DNA of 64,000 bases from contig JAPEUQ010000002.1 of assembly GCA_027946365.1 (NCBI GenBank), forward strand, positions 2,542,001 through 2,606,000. Reading direction: 5' to 3'. The notes beneath the pieces are model-generated. The model was given only the letters and a program-made list of their open reading frames with translations. It had not been told where the DNA came from and made no database searches. Origin of the DNA: Kalmusia sp. IMI 367209 (taxonomy: Eukaryota; Ascomycota; Dothideomycetes; Pleosporales; Didymosphaeriaceae). The stretch's first letter is position 1; each line of letters starts with the position of its first letter. Positions 45,101-57,306 of this stretch are shown here, piece after piece. The position numbers were made by a program, and so were the translations under genes.

Positions 45101-45950
45101 CTACACGGACTTTCCTCCCGGCCACTCCCAACATGCCTTCAATCGTCAACTATGTGCGAAGAACCGTCAACGAAACGGATTCCCGGAAAATATTGCCCAT
45201 AATACCTCGCGATTTGGAATCGATATTAGCGACGGAATTGCCAGCGGGCAAGTCCGCAATGTTGAAGAACAAACTAGAGGACGGTGTCGCCGTCTTCAAG
45301 AAGTTACTACAGCTATTAATCGTCAATGTGGTTTCGTCGCAAGCCCAGCTCTCAGAAGTATGTTGCACCCATGATCGATCAAAGAAGGTACATGTACTAA
45401 CAATTTTTGATAGGCCAGACAAGCAATCCATACTGCTGCACAGTACGCCCTTGCTATGTCCATAGAACTAGCTCGACGATCTCTCATTCAGGGCGCAACC
45501 GATATCTCTGGCCTCCCCGAAGACACGAAAAAGCGAGCGCTTGAGCTCTCGGCATACTTCACCGTCCCTGAACTCGAGGGTCCCCATAAATCGCTTCCAC
45601 TTTCAGCGGCAATGAACTTTGCCAACAAGAATCGCCAGCTAAATACAGCGCTAAATTTCGCTAATGCTCTTCTCGATCGTACCGCCAATGCCAAGTTGAA
45701 GGAGCAGGCGAAGAGAATTAAAACATCAGCAGAGCGCAACCCGAATGACGCTATTGAGATCGATTTCGATCAGTTCGCCGACTTCGAGATCTGTGCCGCG
45801 TCGTTTACGCCAATATATCAGGGCAGTCCATCTGCAGCGTGCCCCTACGACGGCACCAAATACCACGGGAAGTACAAGGGCACGATCTGCAAGATCTGCG
45901 ACGTGTGCCAAATTGGTGCTCCGGCGAGTGGATTGAGGCTTGTAGGTTGA
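42130..45950 (+). CDS. coatomer subunit alpha (COPA/RET1) with an in-frame TAG
   Basis: Exons 42130-42159, 42210-42259, 42309-45357 and 45414-45950 encode about 1220 aa. Alpha-COP is the WD40-propeller scaffold of the COPI coat that retrieves dilysine cargo from Golgi to ER. The first propeller begins [27 protein letters not shown]; the second starts near [18 protein letters not shown]; then come the alpha-solenoid, an acidic linker ([13 protein letters not shown]) and the C-terminal domain that binds epsilon-COP, ending [31 protein letters not shown]. Intron 1 (42160-42209) has a GC donor (GCATGT) and TGCAG acceptor, phase 0. The codon at 43243-43245 is TAG between PASTV and QNQLFY, where homologues have Tyr; no intron can remove it without losing conserved sequence. 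It is the only defect, so an error is likely, but it should be checked. Confidence 0.93.
42160..42209 (+). other. GC-AG intron in coatomer alpha
   Basis: The 50-nt first intron starts GCATGT instead of GT and ends CACTAACC-like branch region plus CTGCAG. Phase-0 removal joins MLTK to [15 protein letters not shown], the conserved coatomer N-terminus. No GT donor gives the right frame. Confidence 0.75.
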
Positions 45951-46697
45951 AGCGATTAGTGGTTGGTAGTATTTGCCAATGTGATCTGAAGCCGTTTGGA
46001 GTATTGTACCGTATGCTATCAGAGCTAGACTACGTACATTGCTAGGATTAGGTGACTTTGAAGAGAGGAGTGCAGTGGGAAAGCGACGGTGCGCAGAGAC
46101 AGGTATATGTGCCTGTAGACAAAATGCTATATGATATAATGTTCACATATGTTCACATGCCATATCTCAGACTCGGTTTGTTGAAGCGGCGCAGTTTCCA
46201 CAAAATTATAGCTTCCGCTTCTCGTGATTCTTGCGCAGATGCCAAAACCTAAGATGGGTGAAGTGTGAATCATACATGAGGCGACCGTACCACAGGTGGC
46301 TATGAATACCTGCTCAATAGCACAACTTCAACCTCTAGGAAAGAATCTGTGCCAGTATGTTCGGTCGTCCGCTTGCTTTCAGTAATTGTTCACGATGGTT
46401 AAATACACCGAAGAGACAAAACCCTTCGGCGTGTACGTCTGACGTAATCAGGCACGCGCAGCAGTTCCGCGAACGAGGGTCCGTAATTTTAAGTTATGAC
46501 TCTGCCCCACGTTTGACTTGTCTAGCCGTCGACTCATCAACATTTGAACAAACTTCCATCCACTACACGCCACCCACCCCATTAAGCTTGTGCAAACTCT
46601 CTCTTCTTTACTTCTATCTTTGTTCAAAATATTTTTCTTTCTTTTTTAACAAGAATTGACCCCAGCACGCTTCCTTGAAAGACTCCACTACCCCGCC
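45951..46697. other. intergenic
   Basis: About 750 bp; coatomer 3' end and TYS1 promoter. The 130 bp before the TYS1 ATG is strongly pyrimidine-rich (ctctctcttctttac... type), usual for the leader of a highly expressed fungal gene. Confidence 0.45.
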
Positions 46698-48159
46698 ATG
46701 GCCGACCCGGTCGCTATCCAGGACGAGATCACGCTCCTAGAGAAGAAACTCGAAGAGCTACAATCACAATTGAAGGATGCAAAGGCTCGGTTACAAAAGG
46801 CGCATTTCGACGCGGTGGATCGGTCAACCGCGCACGATATGAGCATGGACGACCGGCTCGCGCTAATCAAGGTGAACTTGAAGGAGGTGCTCAATCCAGA
46901 AATCATGGAGGACGTGCTCAAGAAGGGGGAAAGTTTGAAGGTTTACTGGGGCACGGCGACAACGGGCAGGCCGCACTGCGGTTATGTGAGTCATTTTTAG
47001 CTTGCAAGAAGTGGACGTGTGTGCTAACGTGGGCATAGTTTGTTCCCGTCCTCAAAATCGCCCAATTCCTCCGCGCCGGCTGCCATGTCAAAATCCTGCT
47101 CGCAGATATCCACGGTTTCCTCGATAACCTCAAAGCACCCATCGAATTAGTCAAGTTTCGCGCCGAGTACTACCGCTATGTTATCACCGCGCTGCTCAAG
47201 GCCGTCAACGTTCCTATCAACAAGCTTGAATTCGTGCTCGGATCTTCCTATGAGCTTAACCCTGACTACATGATGGACTTGCTACGGTTGGCCAGTATAA
47301 CGAGTGAGCACGATTCGAAACGTGCGGGAGCTGAAGTCGTAAAGCAGACGGAGAACGCGCCATTGAGTGGGTTGATCTACCCGCTCATGCAGGCGCTAGA
47401 CGAGCAGTACTTGGATGTAGACGTGCAGTTCGGTGGCTTGGATCAGCGCAAGATTTTTGCACTCGCGAAAGATGTTCTCCCCAAGATCGGATATAAGGAG
47501 CGCGCACACTTGATGAACCCCATGGTGCCGGGTCTACAGGGCGGCAAGATGAGCGCGAGCGACCCCGACTCTAAGATAGATGTGCTGGACACGCCTGAGG
47601 TGGTGAAGAAGAAGCTAAAGAAAGCGTTTGCGCCGCCAAAGCAGGTTGAAGAGAACGGCGTGCTCAGTTTCGTTGAGTATGTACTATTGCCCGCAGGCGA
47701 ATTGCGACACGGAACGCCGAAGTTTGTTGTTGAAAGGAGAGAAGGCGAGCCTCTCGTGTACACCGATATCGCGAAGATGCAAGAGGATTACAAGAACGAC
47801 ATTGTAAGACACTTCTTCCCTTCATCTCCTTATGTTTATGCCCCTAACGTTTCCAGCTCACACCCCAAATCCTCAAACCAGCCGTCACAGAAGCTCTCAT
47901 CCAACTACTAGCTCCTGTTCAAAAAGAATTCCAGGCCGATGAAAAGTGGAAAGAAATCGAGACGAAGGCCTACCCACCACCGCCTACCGAGAAGAAGAAA
48001 GAAAAGAAGAAGAAGGATAAGGGAACGGGATATCCTGGGGCGAAGAAGGTAGAGGCCAAGCCTGATGGGCATGTAGAGGGTGCGGATAAGGCTGAGGTTG
48101 ACGTTGGTGTGGATGGGGGAGCAAAAGCTGTGGAGAAGTTGGGTTTGGAAGACAAGTGA
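46698..48159 (+). CDS. TYS1: cytosolic tyrosyl-tRNA synthetase
   Basis: Exons 46698-46985, 47039-47803 and 47857-48159 (two 53-nt introns, phase 0) give 451 aa. It charges tRNA-Tyr in the cytosol. An N-terminal coiled coil (LLEKKLEELQSQLKDAK) precedes the class Ic catalytic domain: YWGTATTGRPHCGYFVP holds the HIGH-type motif, LLADIHGFLDN the tyrosine-pocket strand, QFGGLDQRKIF the tyrosine and adenosine contacts, and GGKMSASDPDSK the KMSKS-type loop. The C-terminus is a Lys-rich tail (EKKKEKKKKDKGTGYP) and no EMAP-II-like domain, as in other fungi. The start at 46698 is preferred over an upstream in-frame codon at 46656 because it sits after the pyrimidine-rich leader and gives the usual MADP N-terminus. 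No mitochondrial presequence is seen. Confidence 0.94.
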
Positions 48160-50654
48160 TTGTGTCTATGACAGCCAAGAAGGAAGAGGATAGTTCATGA
48201 GCACGTTCAAGAACCGCATGTCTACGGACGCTACGTGGTAGCATTGCCGAGTGACGAATGGGCTGCCAGTTCGAATACGACTCGCATAGATATTTGCAAT
48301 ACAGTACCAAGAGAAAATCAAAGTTCTAATTAAGATAAAACGTGGAGCTCATCGCTCTTCACCGCTTGACGGCCTTGGGAGAACTTCTCCGCCACATGCA
48401 CATTGTCTGATTTGAAACTCGCAAAAGATTACGCATGTATATTGTGTAACTTTGAGCGAATACACTAGCTGTCCAGCTTACGAGGTTGGCTCTGGCCTAT
48501 TGAGCGTTTGAATACGCAGTACAGGCTGTGAGTCCCCTCAGAGCCCCCGCTCGGAGAAGGAACATAAACAAACAGGAGAGAGAGAGAAAGAAAGAAAGAA
48601 AAGATTTCATTCCCCACTTACACAATTAGCAGCAAACGTACACAAAGTCGAGAAATATGTTCGATCGAGTATATAGGCTCTTTGAATAATATTACATCAT
48701 AGCATGTCAGCCTCGGCTGAATGTCTGGTATTGACATACTTTCCTGCAAGTGACCAGTCATGTACTGTACCGCATTTCACCAATATAGAAATCAGTCTAT
48801 AGTCCCATGCAGCTGCTCTTGGCTGTTAGCAGGAATTGGATGGATTCCTTTCAAAGTGATATCTGTATATAGTCCTAGGCATTGGAGTCGCTTTGAAGAT
48901 ATGCAGACACACCTGTATAGTGCGTTTCTCTGCATAGTGTATTCCAGACCTCATGATCATCCCCGAGGGCGTTGGCAACTAACCTACTGCTTTTAGGTTC
49001 CCGGTCACTCCTTCGGCCCACCGATACGCTGCATGTTATCGCTCAGGGGGCGTACTTGACCGCAGTTACAAGAAAACAGAAAGGGCCTTCCGAGGCCTCA
49101 AAGGGTCGCTCAATCGATTCTATCAGCCATATTGTCCAGCAATATATCTCTTTCTAGACTTTCTCAAGAGCTCATCGATGCGATTTTGGGCACGGCTCTC
49201 TCGGCTTATGCTCTCGGCGAAGTCAATGCCGTAAATGTGGCCTCAGACTCTGTCGACATGCAAGAGTTTTCTAAACTTCGTTCAAGGGTATTCGTTTCAT
49301 TATGTTCACTCATTATGTTTACCTTTCATCCAATTAATGCCATCCGGTCCAAGCGCACGCAGAGATCTGCTTTCAGTAATTAAGAATTCATGAATGTCCC
49401 CGGCTATCGCGAAGGACGTAGTCTCTAGATTTACCGCCATCCCTGTGTGGATGAAATGCACATCATATTGCCTGTATACATAACTATTGCCTACCTTGTG
49501 GATATATGAAGAGTCTTGGTCTGCCTCCAGTGTTGAAGGGACCCGTTCAAGTTTTTGTGGACAGTGCTCAACAGAGTGTTCTTTGATCATCGATGGATCC
49601 GTCGACATACGTTATGTCAATATCAGTGCTGCAATGAGATCGACTGGCTAGAATCAAAGTGTGAAGAAAAATGAGCATGGCGATACTAAAGAGGAAGCAA
49701 CCGTCACGGAGTCCAAGAATACGTTTGTACATAAAGATAGAGAGGGTACCGAGCTCTTCTACATGATATTTGATATGGGTCTGATAAATCGCCGATAATA
49801 CCCAGGTAGTACAGAAATTGTAAAGATTAAGGGAATAAGAGGTAGAAGAACGAGAGCGAAATGGCTTGGGCTGACAGGCAGGGCTTACTAAAAAGCTCTT
49901 GGCAGATGCGGCCTTCCGTCTCAGCATTGCGCCTCTCCGACATGTTCAGCACGCCACCGCCTTGTCGATGTGCGCTCCTTTGCATCAGTCACAAGGACCG
50001 GCATTATGTGCTTGTCTCACCTCCATTGCCCAGCACATATGCGGTGATTCGTCCTGTATAGGTTGCCCCCAGCATTATCCAAACATGAGACTGTTCTCCC
50101 GCTGACCGGTACCCAGGTCTGACCTGCTGACTGCACTTCAGCTATAGCTGAGTTCGTATAGAATTGCGGTCTGATTCTCGCTTGCGCGTCCATTTCTCTG
50201 AAAAGGATGATCGGCTCAAGCAGAGACATCGTGGCTGTTTCGACCGCCGCCAGCCGTGCGATTTGGGAAAGGACCTTGCAGGTGATAACATACTAATTGT
50301 CCAAGAATTGTGGCTGTCATTCGCTGATCAATAGGTCTCACGTATGATGCCGCCATCTTGTCTCGGCGGGCGCCCCAATCAATGAAGTTTCAGCTGTTCA
50401 AAATGTGATCACTAGCTGTAAATGGAGCGGTCAACAGCTTTGAAGATAAACCGTTCATCTAATAACCTACATAAGTTCGTCGCGTCCTCTAGCCCTGGTG
50501 AGAACTTCCAGCCGGATTCAGCCTCACGAGCGTTCCGGAAGGAGCATCCACGCTTCCAGCCTGAAAAGCCTAGGCAGGTGCCAATTCTAGTCTTTAACAC
50601 AACCATCAGAACATCAGAAACCGTTTCCCAACGTCACTTTCCTATTGATTCATC
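48160..50654. other. long intergenic region
   Basis: About 2.5 kb with no firm gene. A short plus-strand open frame at 49132-49383 begins with LSRLSQELIDAILGTAL, which faintly resembles an F-box start and may be a relic. Other open frames here lack motifs and splice partners. Confidence 0.4.
48575..48603. repeat. purine microsatellite
   Basis: About 29 bp of (GA)n followed by (GAAA)n on the plus strand, in the long gap after TYS1. Confidence 0.85.
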
Positions 50655-53152
50655 ATGGGACCTCTGCTCCGCCGCGAGCATCTTGAACGAACCCATATCC
50701 TTAAGGAAATCCTAAATCATGTCGATGACTACGCTGAATATGATAAGATTGATTATGGCACCCTAAAAGACGAGGTACTCAAGCCTGTCTTAGCAGAGAC
50801 ATTCGACCCCGAAACCCAAATCCGAGGGTTCATTAGGACGTTCAGACATACCTTGGCTTACGAAGCTGTACGTAATCTAGATTCTAGTTGAATATCTGTC
50901 ATCATTTATTGACTTATTTAGGCAATCGGCAAAATTGCGAGCGAAGAGCTCAAAAGGCAAATCGATGAGTTTGTTGACGGTAAAGATGCAAAAGATGTGG
51001 TTGATGGCAAAGAGTTTCGTGTTGACCTCCACAAAAAGCCCACCGGTTCAACACCATTTCTCACTGTTAGGAGAACTAAAGAAACTATTCGTATGCTCAA
51101 TCGATCTGAAGGCGGCGATCAACGACGTTTTGCATCCTAAGCACAAGCACGTGAAAGACTTACCAATCATCTACGAGGATACAAAAGACACTAAACTTAT
51201 AGAGGTAAGCATGCAACTTCTAGTACACACCTTTCACCATCTGCGACGGTATCTCGCAGTCTATGTTTGCCTGCGCCCAGAATACCAACCACGTATATTA
51301 CATTGAACTTTACTTCCTTTATCCTGACCTTCGTATAGTGTTATAGCGAAGTTCCCTTTTCGAATTGGGGCCAAACCGTCCATAATTCACCGAAGTTTAC
51401 TTTCTTACCCACTACTGTCCGTGGTGTTCAGAGGATTGTGCAATATGCGATCGCCAACAAATATCGTGTTCGATGTGCTGGATACCGTCACAGCTGGAGC
51501 CCTATCTTTTCCCAAGATAATGAGCTCTTCATCTCCTTCGTCAACCTAGACACAGTCAACACGTTGCCAGATCCAACATCACTCATCCCAGGAGAGTATA
51601 ATCCTACAACTGTACCGGAGCTAAAGACCATTGAGCTCAGAGAAGAAACCGTACCAGGGCAGAAGAGGCTATGCCGTGTTGGTGTTGCAGTTACGAATGA
51701 AGAATTTAGGCGCTGGGCTATCGCAGGAAATGCATGGTCACTACCCGCTGACGTAATACTTGTCGAGGTAACCTTTTTGTCAATTTCCGACACTTTCACA
51801 ATGGATCAAAGTCTAAACTACACTAGGTGACTATCGGTGGTGTCAATGGACCCATATGCCATGGAGCTGGCATTACCCACAAGACTCTGTCCGATTACGT
51901 TCGCCGAATTGAGTATGTCGACTGCAATGGTGAACTTCGGACTGTCGACGACTCCATCCATATCAAAGCAGCAGCGGGTGCTTTCGGCCTGCTTGGTGTC
52001 GTGACCCATATCACTTTCGAACTCGATGCTATGACTTACGCAGTCATTGTAAGCCTTTTTACTTAGTGCATAGGCATTAAACAGCTGACACTAGCCAGAA
52101 ACCACTGAAGGAAGATGTTGGTCTAGGCATTCCGCCTATGGATAAGACCGATATCCCTGTGGCACTACGAAGCGATTGGTTCGATTCGCCAGATGCACAT
52201 CAATTGATTCTCTCGGCTACAGAAGAATTCAAACAGCGCGCAGCTAATGACTACTACAGCGAGTAAGTGCGAGAAAACCCAAATGAGTACCAAAGCTGAT
52301 TATTCCAGATGGTTTTGGTTTCCGTACCAGAAGAAAGTGTGGACCAACACGTTCAACACCACAACTGATCCGACTGGGGCTATAAATTACCCGGAAGATA
52401 GTGGTGTATTTTTACAGTGGGTGCAGAACTGGTTAGGGGGCGTTATTACCACCAATCCTTTCTTCAACGCAATTCCCGGTTACTGGCAAGCCCAACTACT
52501 GGCCACACTTGCAATGGCATCTCTTCCACCAACCTTAGGCGAGGACAAGACTCCAACTTACAAGACATTCCTCCCAGATGGCTTACACTTTCGCCGGGGT
52601 ATACAGAACATGCGTGTACGCGACATCGAACTTCAAATTCCGCTCCCACCACGCAAAGATGATCCTGCTAAACCAGACTTCAGCATTGTGCAGCGCGCCT
52701 GGTGGGATGTCATCAAGCTCGTCTACAAAGATGCAGATTCTGGAGGCGACCCATCTTCTGCAATGCGTGTTGCGCTAGAAATGCGCCTCATGGCGGGAAG
52801 CGACATCCTCATGGCTCCCCAAAAAGGAAACGATCTTGGCACGCTATCTATTGAAGTACTTACTCTTCCCGATGCTGTTGCTGATGACGAGTGGCATGAC
52901 TTTGCCCAAAAAGTCATAGACCTATGGATGAGCTACGGCGGCAATATACGACCTCATTGGGCGAAAGAATGGGACCGATTCAAGTTTAACGGCCAGGAAG
53001 CCAGACAGTACTTGAAGGAAGTCGCATATAAAGACCAGATACCGGAATTCCGCAACATGCTCAAACAAATTGGCGAACAACATGGTTGGACACTTGAGCA
53101 GCTGCAGCGAAGATTCTCCAACGAGCTGTGGGACAAGTTAGTGTATGAATGA
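50655..53152 (+). CDS. FAD-dependent oxidase with D-arabinono-1,4-lactone oxidase-type domain (one frame break)
   Basis: Exons 50655-50867, 50922-51204, 51339-51767, 51827-52048, 52099-52262 and 52309-53152 give about 717 aa. The first 225 residues are a charged extension without a known domain. The FAD-binding PCMH-type domain follows: SPKFTFLPTTVRGVQRIVQYA, RCAGYRHSWSPIF (flavin region) and GGVNGPICHGAGI. The C-terminal half has ANDYYSEWFWFPYQKKVWTN and ALEMRLMAGSDILMAP, with PHWAKEWDRF near the end matching the HWAK motif of the aldonolactone oxidase family. No signal peptide is seen. Exon 2 is one base too long for its phase-0 borders; the frame shifts near 51111-51118, between LNRSEGG and INDVLHPKHKH. 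Substrate unknown; members oxidise aldonolactones or similar polyols. Confidence 0.83.
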
Positions 53153-54085
53153 TTGAAATGTCGTGAGTTTGACGTCTTCAACCTTCGATTTTCTTTCTTT
53201 ACTTTCATATCTATCACTAGTATAATCCTGCCCTGCTCAAACAGTAACTTAATTTGAACGTTATTTTCCTTCGCGTACAGTCAGAAATTCAAATAGTTCT
53301 CTAATACGATTCAGTTATTTTGCCTATGGCATCCAACATCCGTGTTATCATCCGACGACCCTCCGATCCTCCGCTAAGTCGAAGCACGTTAGGTCACAAC
53401 ATGGATGCATATTGCAACCTCATGCATGGACCCATAACGCTTCACCCAATGAAGCAAGGGAATGGGATTTAGTGTGTTCCCATACACACCACCAATGCGG
53501 ATTGCGCGGATACTCCTAGGTGAAAACCCCTCGCAATTTCTTGCTCGATGATTGCCGATGCGGGGCTTCGTCCCAATGCCCACCCATTTGGCCTTTAACA
53601 GCAAATGAAACGACAAATGACGATGCTCGTATGTCGAAGCTCGGATATCATAAGTGTTACATGGGTATAGTGTGCGCTATTATAGCGCGCAACTAAGCTT
53701 TTCCTTGCGTAGCCAAGCAGCCGTTATGCACGAGGTGGCGTCGAAAAGGTTAGAGGTCCTCGCCAGCACTTTATCTTCGTCGATCAAGACCTCGGTTCAT
53801 CATCGCGTACTTTAGTTGTAAATATTTAAAGCCTCACTGGACCAAGCTCTTGGACAATCTGGCATTCGTATATCGTTGAAAACACACCTTTGAGGTGAAT
53901 AGACACCCAAAAGCGGGGAAGACTCTACCGAGGAAAGCATACCGGATATTGCGATTGCGTAGTCAACTAAGCTTGGTTCGTTAGTCAACATCGTCATGAG
54001 CCGATGAGTGAACGAATTCCATTCTGATCAGAAGTAAAGCCCCATAGCTTTATCGAAGAACGATTGCCCTGCTCAAGTTCATAAG
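53153..54085. other. intergenic
   Basis: About 930 bp between the FAD oxidase and the P450 gene, holding the P450 promoter and the palindrome listed separately. No gene supported. Confidence 0.4.
53674..53688. promoter_or_regulatory. 15-bp perfect palindrome upstream of the P450 gene
   Basis: GCGCTATTATAGCGC, with 7-base arms around one T, lies about 400 bp before the P450 ATG. It could be a dimer-binding site; chance occurrence is possible. Confidence 0.3.
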
Positions 54086-55762
54086 ATGGCATTGGCAGCG
54101 GTCTTCTTCCAGACTGTCGCTGTACTGCCAGCACTCTCTGTAAGGTTTCACCCCTCAATCTTGCAATATCTGATTCTTTTAGATCTTTTACGTCACTCTC
54201 CGCGTACTCTACAATGTCCTTCTCCACCCGCTACGGGCTTTTCCTGGTCCTCTATCTGCTCGCGCTACTATCCTAGCGTCGCAGAAGGCATCCATGAACG
54301 GTACATTTCCCTTTTGGATACATAACCTACATCTCAAGTACGGACCTGTCGTTCGCTTCGCACCAAATGAGGTGTCATTCATCGACGCAGCAGTATGGAA
54401 GGATGTGTATGGCCACCGTGCCACGAACTTCAAGAAGCAACAAGCTTTTTACGGCCCTGATCTTTATGGAAACCCAGCTGGGATGATTCGCGCGGATAAT
54501 ACTTCGCATGCACGCCAGCGGAAACTCGTCTCGCATGCTTTCAGCGATAAGGCACTCAGAGAGCAAGAGAAAATGCTTAAACAGTACGCGGATCTACTCG
54601 TCAAGCAGCTCGCCAGGGCGGTAGAGAAGGATGGCAAGGTCGACATTGTCAGATACTATAATTTCACTACATTTGATATTATGGCGGACCTCACGTTTGG
54701 CGAGCCTCTCCGCCTCCTGCAAGACTCGAAGTATACACCTTGGGTCGCGGCGCTATTCGGAAATATCAAGATGGTCACCTTTACAGGCGTGATTCGACGG
54801 TGGCCAATTCTGGACAGCCTTTTACAACGCAGCTTGCCTGAGAAAATCAAAGAGCAGAGGAGGCAACACATGCTGTTCTCTAGCGAAAGAGTGGATAAAC
54901 GACTGCAAAGAAAGACTGAACGGCCCGACATCTGGACGTATATCATGAAGCACAGCGAGGGTGACAGTGGCGAAATCAGTGGACTACTTCCGCATCAAAT
55001 GCATAGTAATGCTTCGACGTTTATGTTGGCTGGTACTGAGACAACAGCCACTGAACTCAGCGGCCTTACCTATTACCTTCTCCAACATCCCGACAAACTT
55101 GCTCGTTTACAGAGGGAAGTGCGCGGTGCGTTTGCCTCTCTCGATGACATCTCAATGACCACGCTATCGCAACTCGAGTACCTTAATGCATGTATAGAGG
55201 AGGGTCTGAGGATATATCCACCCCTCCCAGGATTAATCCCGAGAACTACGCCAGAAGGCGGTGCGAATATTGGGGGACGATGGGTCCCGGGCGGGGTATG
55301 TTGTCTTGTGTTGTTTCGACCTAAGGTTCGTGGTAATTAACGTCTCATTGATAGACTGTTGTCTCAGTTGCACACTATGCAGCGTATCACTCGCCGTCCA
55401 ACTTCAAAGACCCGGACTCTTTTGTTCCGGAGCGATGGCTTCCCGAAGGACAGAAGGAATATGGGTCTGATAATAGGGAGGCCATCAATGCATTCTCGTA
55501 CGGGCCAAGAAATTGCTTAGGCAAGAAGTGAGTTTGATCCTGCCAATGCCAATCGCAATTGATTCACGGTGGGTGAAACGGAGACGAAGTGCTAATATAA
55601 ATCAGTCTTGCATATCACGAGATGCGCCTTGTGCTTGCCAGTGTGGTACTCAGTTTTGACATGGAACTGTGTACAGAGGCGAAGAACTGGCCGCAGCAGA
55701 AGATTTATATTCTTTGGTTGAAGCCAGAATTGATGGTCAAATTGACGCCTGTTGAAAAGTAG
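54086..55762 (+). CDS. cytochrome P450 monooxygenase
   Basis: Exons 54086-54139, 54183-55295, 55355-55527 and 55606-55762 (introns 43, 59 and 78 nt) give 498 aa, the usual P450 length. The N-terminal membrane anchor ([21 protein letters not shown]) and the proline-rich hinge [13 protein letters not shown] are present. The I-helix motif AGTETT is at residues 301-306, ExxR at 358-361 (ENGLR-type, here EEGLR), the PERW motif near 415, and the heme-binding loop [10 protein letters not shown] with Cys443. The last intron splits the Asn codon after CLGK and restores LAYHEMRL. It resembles secondary-metabolism P450s such as isotrichodermin C-15 hydroxylase-like enzymes, but the substrate cannot be inferred. 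All key residues are intact. Confidence 0.93.
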
Positions 55763-57306
55763 GAGCCTCCATAGTGATTCCGCAGTCTGCCAGATAGGTG
55801 TGCGTCAGAAGTTTGCCTTTTCACCTGATCATTCCAATAGCTAGCTAGCTCCCATCACGATCACTATTTCTCACTTATAGCGAAAGATAAACTTAAGTCC
55901 CACCGAAGTCACACACAGTCTCTCCCATGCCTGATTCCTCCTGAATGCTGTCCGTCGCGCATTTCACCTTGCCATTATTCCACAATAGCACGATCGACTT
56001 TTCATCGTACCTGGATCATACCTTTAACAACTATCACGTACATAATCTAACCTCGGTTAACTTCTCCACCATCCCAAACAATGTCGTCCTACGGCAAAGC
56101 GAAGCGGGGCTCGAAGATACTTTGTCGTTGGTCAGTATCTATCCACTAGGGATTCTACGCTGTCGTTGCTGGCTCGTATGCTCCATCTAGGTATGATCTA
56201 GGCCAAAGCAAGAGACAAAGAAAGTCCACATGAAACACATCTTTCAAAAAAGCCTTAAAAATAAACCGGTACACATAGAATCGTCCGTCTCGAGTCACTC
56301 CGTTTGTGATGAGCAGTGACCATTTGTTTGTCCCTGAGCTCACCGCCAGTCCTCAACACGCACCGCAACAAATCAAGATTTGCTTTATCGTGAGAGCAAT
56401 GCACAAGAAAATACTCAATAGTTAGGGCTGGTAATTCGCAATGTTACTAAGAGTGTAGACGATTATGATAACGAATTTGATCCACGATTCAGACCTCCTA
56501 AATTTCACACTTCACTCCATCGCAGGTATATTTCAAGCTCAGGTTTACCTGGAACCACATTTATTTTCGACGGTCCCCCTCGCGCAAAATCTGCGGGGGT
56601 ATTTCGAAATACGTGCTCGCTTTTATATTCTTTCCAAGCCCATTATCATGGTGCATTTTTCGTATTCTTTCATACTGCTCCTTAAACACCTTGCAATCTA
56701 TGGTTATATATACCAAAGCAGGACATGTACTTTCTATTGAGTGTTATCTATATCTAGCGGCATTTTAATCTGCCTAGACTGATTTTTCGCATATGAGCTG
56801 TTCCTGACGCATCAACCCACGTGCAATCTTAGCTCGGGAGTTGCAGTACAAGACGCAGGTGGCCTACAGGAACAGCAGCTGAGAAAAAAGCAACAATCCT
56901 CTCCTGCTTTATATAGCTTAACAAATGGGACGAATGTGTAATACCTAATTTGAATGGTACAACTAGTAAGCTTCCAACATAGTACTTTCGGCTTAGTGTC
57001 CGCTTCAAAACGTATACTCGCGTATCCGTTCCCTACGTATTTAAGCGCTAGTACCTATCCCAAACACACACAACCCTGAACACACTTCCAAAAACAGACA
57101 CGTTGACACGCGTCACCGTTTCTGGCGATACTCTTTCGTTCAGAGCGCGTATTCGAAAGCATTTCTACATGTAGAATGGCGGCGAATTTGTGTATTTAAC
57201 GATTGCAATGGACCACTTCCCCCTGCAGCACCCGATACAAGTGCTTATTCTTAATCAGTTCGTCAATTCGTGGATTCGTGGGTTTGATCTCTTACCTCTA
57301 TCCAAA
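55763..57306. other. intergenic
   Basis: About 1.5 kb between P450 and RTA1-like genes. Apart from the small open frame at 56081, AT-rich with no supported gene; the last 300 bp is the RTA1-like promoter. Confidence 0.4.
56081..56233 (+). other. small ORF candidate with in-frame TAG
   Basis: An ATG in a strong context (cccaaacaATG) after a CT-rich leader opens a 22-codon frame (MSSYGKAKRGSKILCRW...) ending at TAG 56147-56149. The same frame continues for 27 more codons (GFYAVVAGSYAPSRYDLG and a basic end) to a TGA at 56231-56233. It could be a short peptide gene with a mutated or miscalled codon, or chance. Confidence 0.2.

Noticed and set aside
49132..49383. Short F-box-like open frame
   Set aside because: Only LSQELIDAIL resembles an F-box; it is 83 codons, has no splice partner and no further conserved segment.
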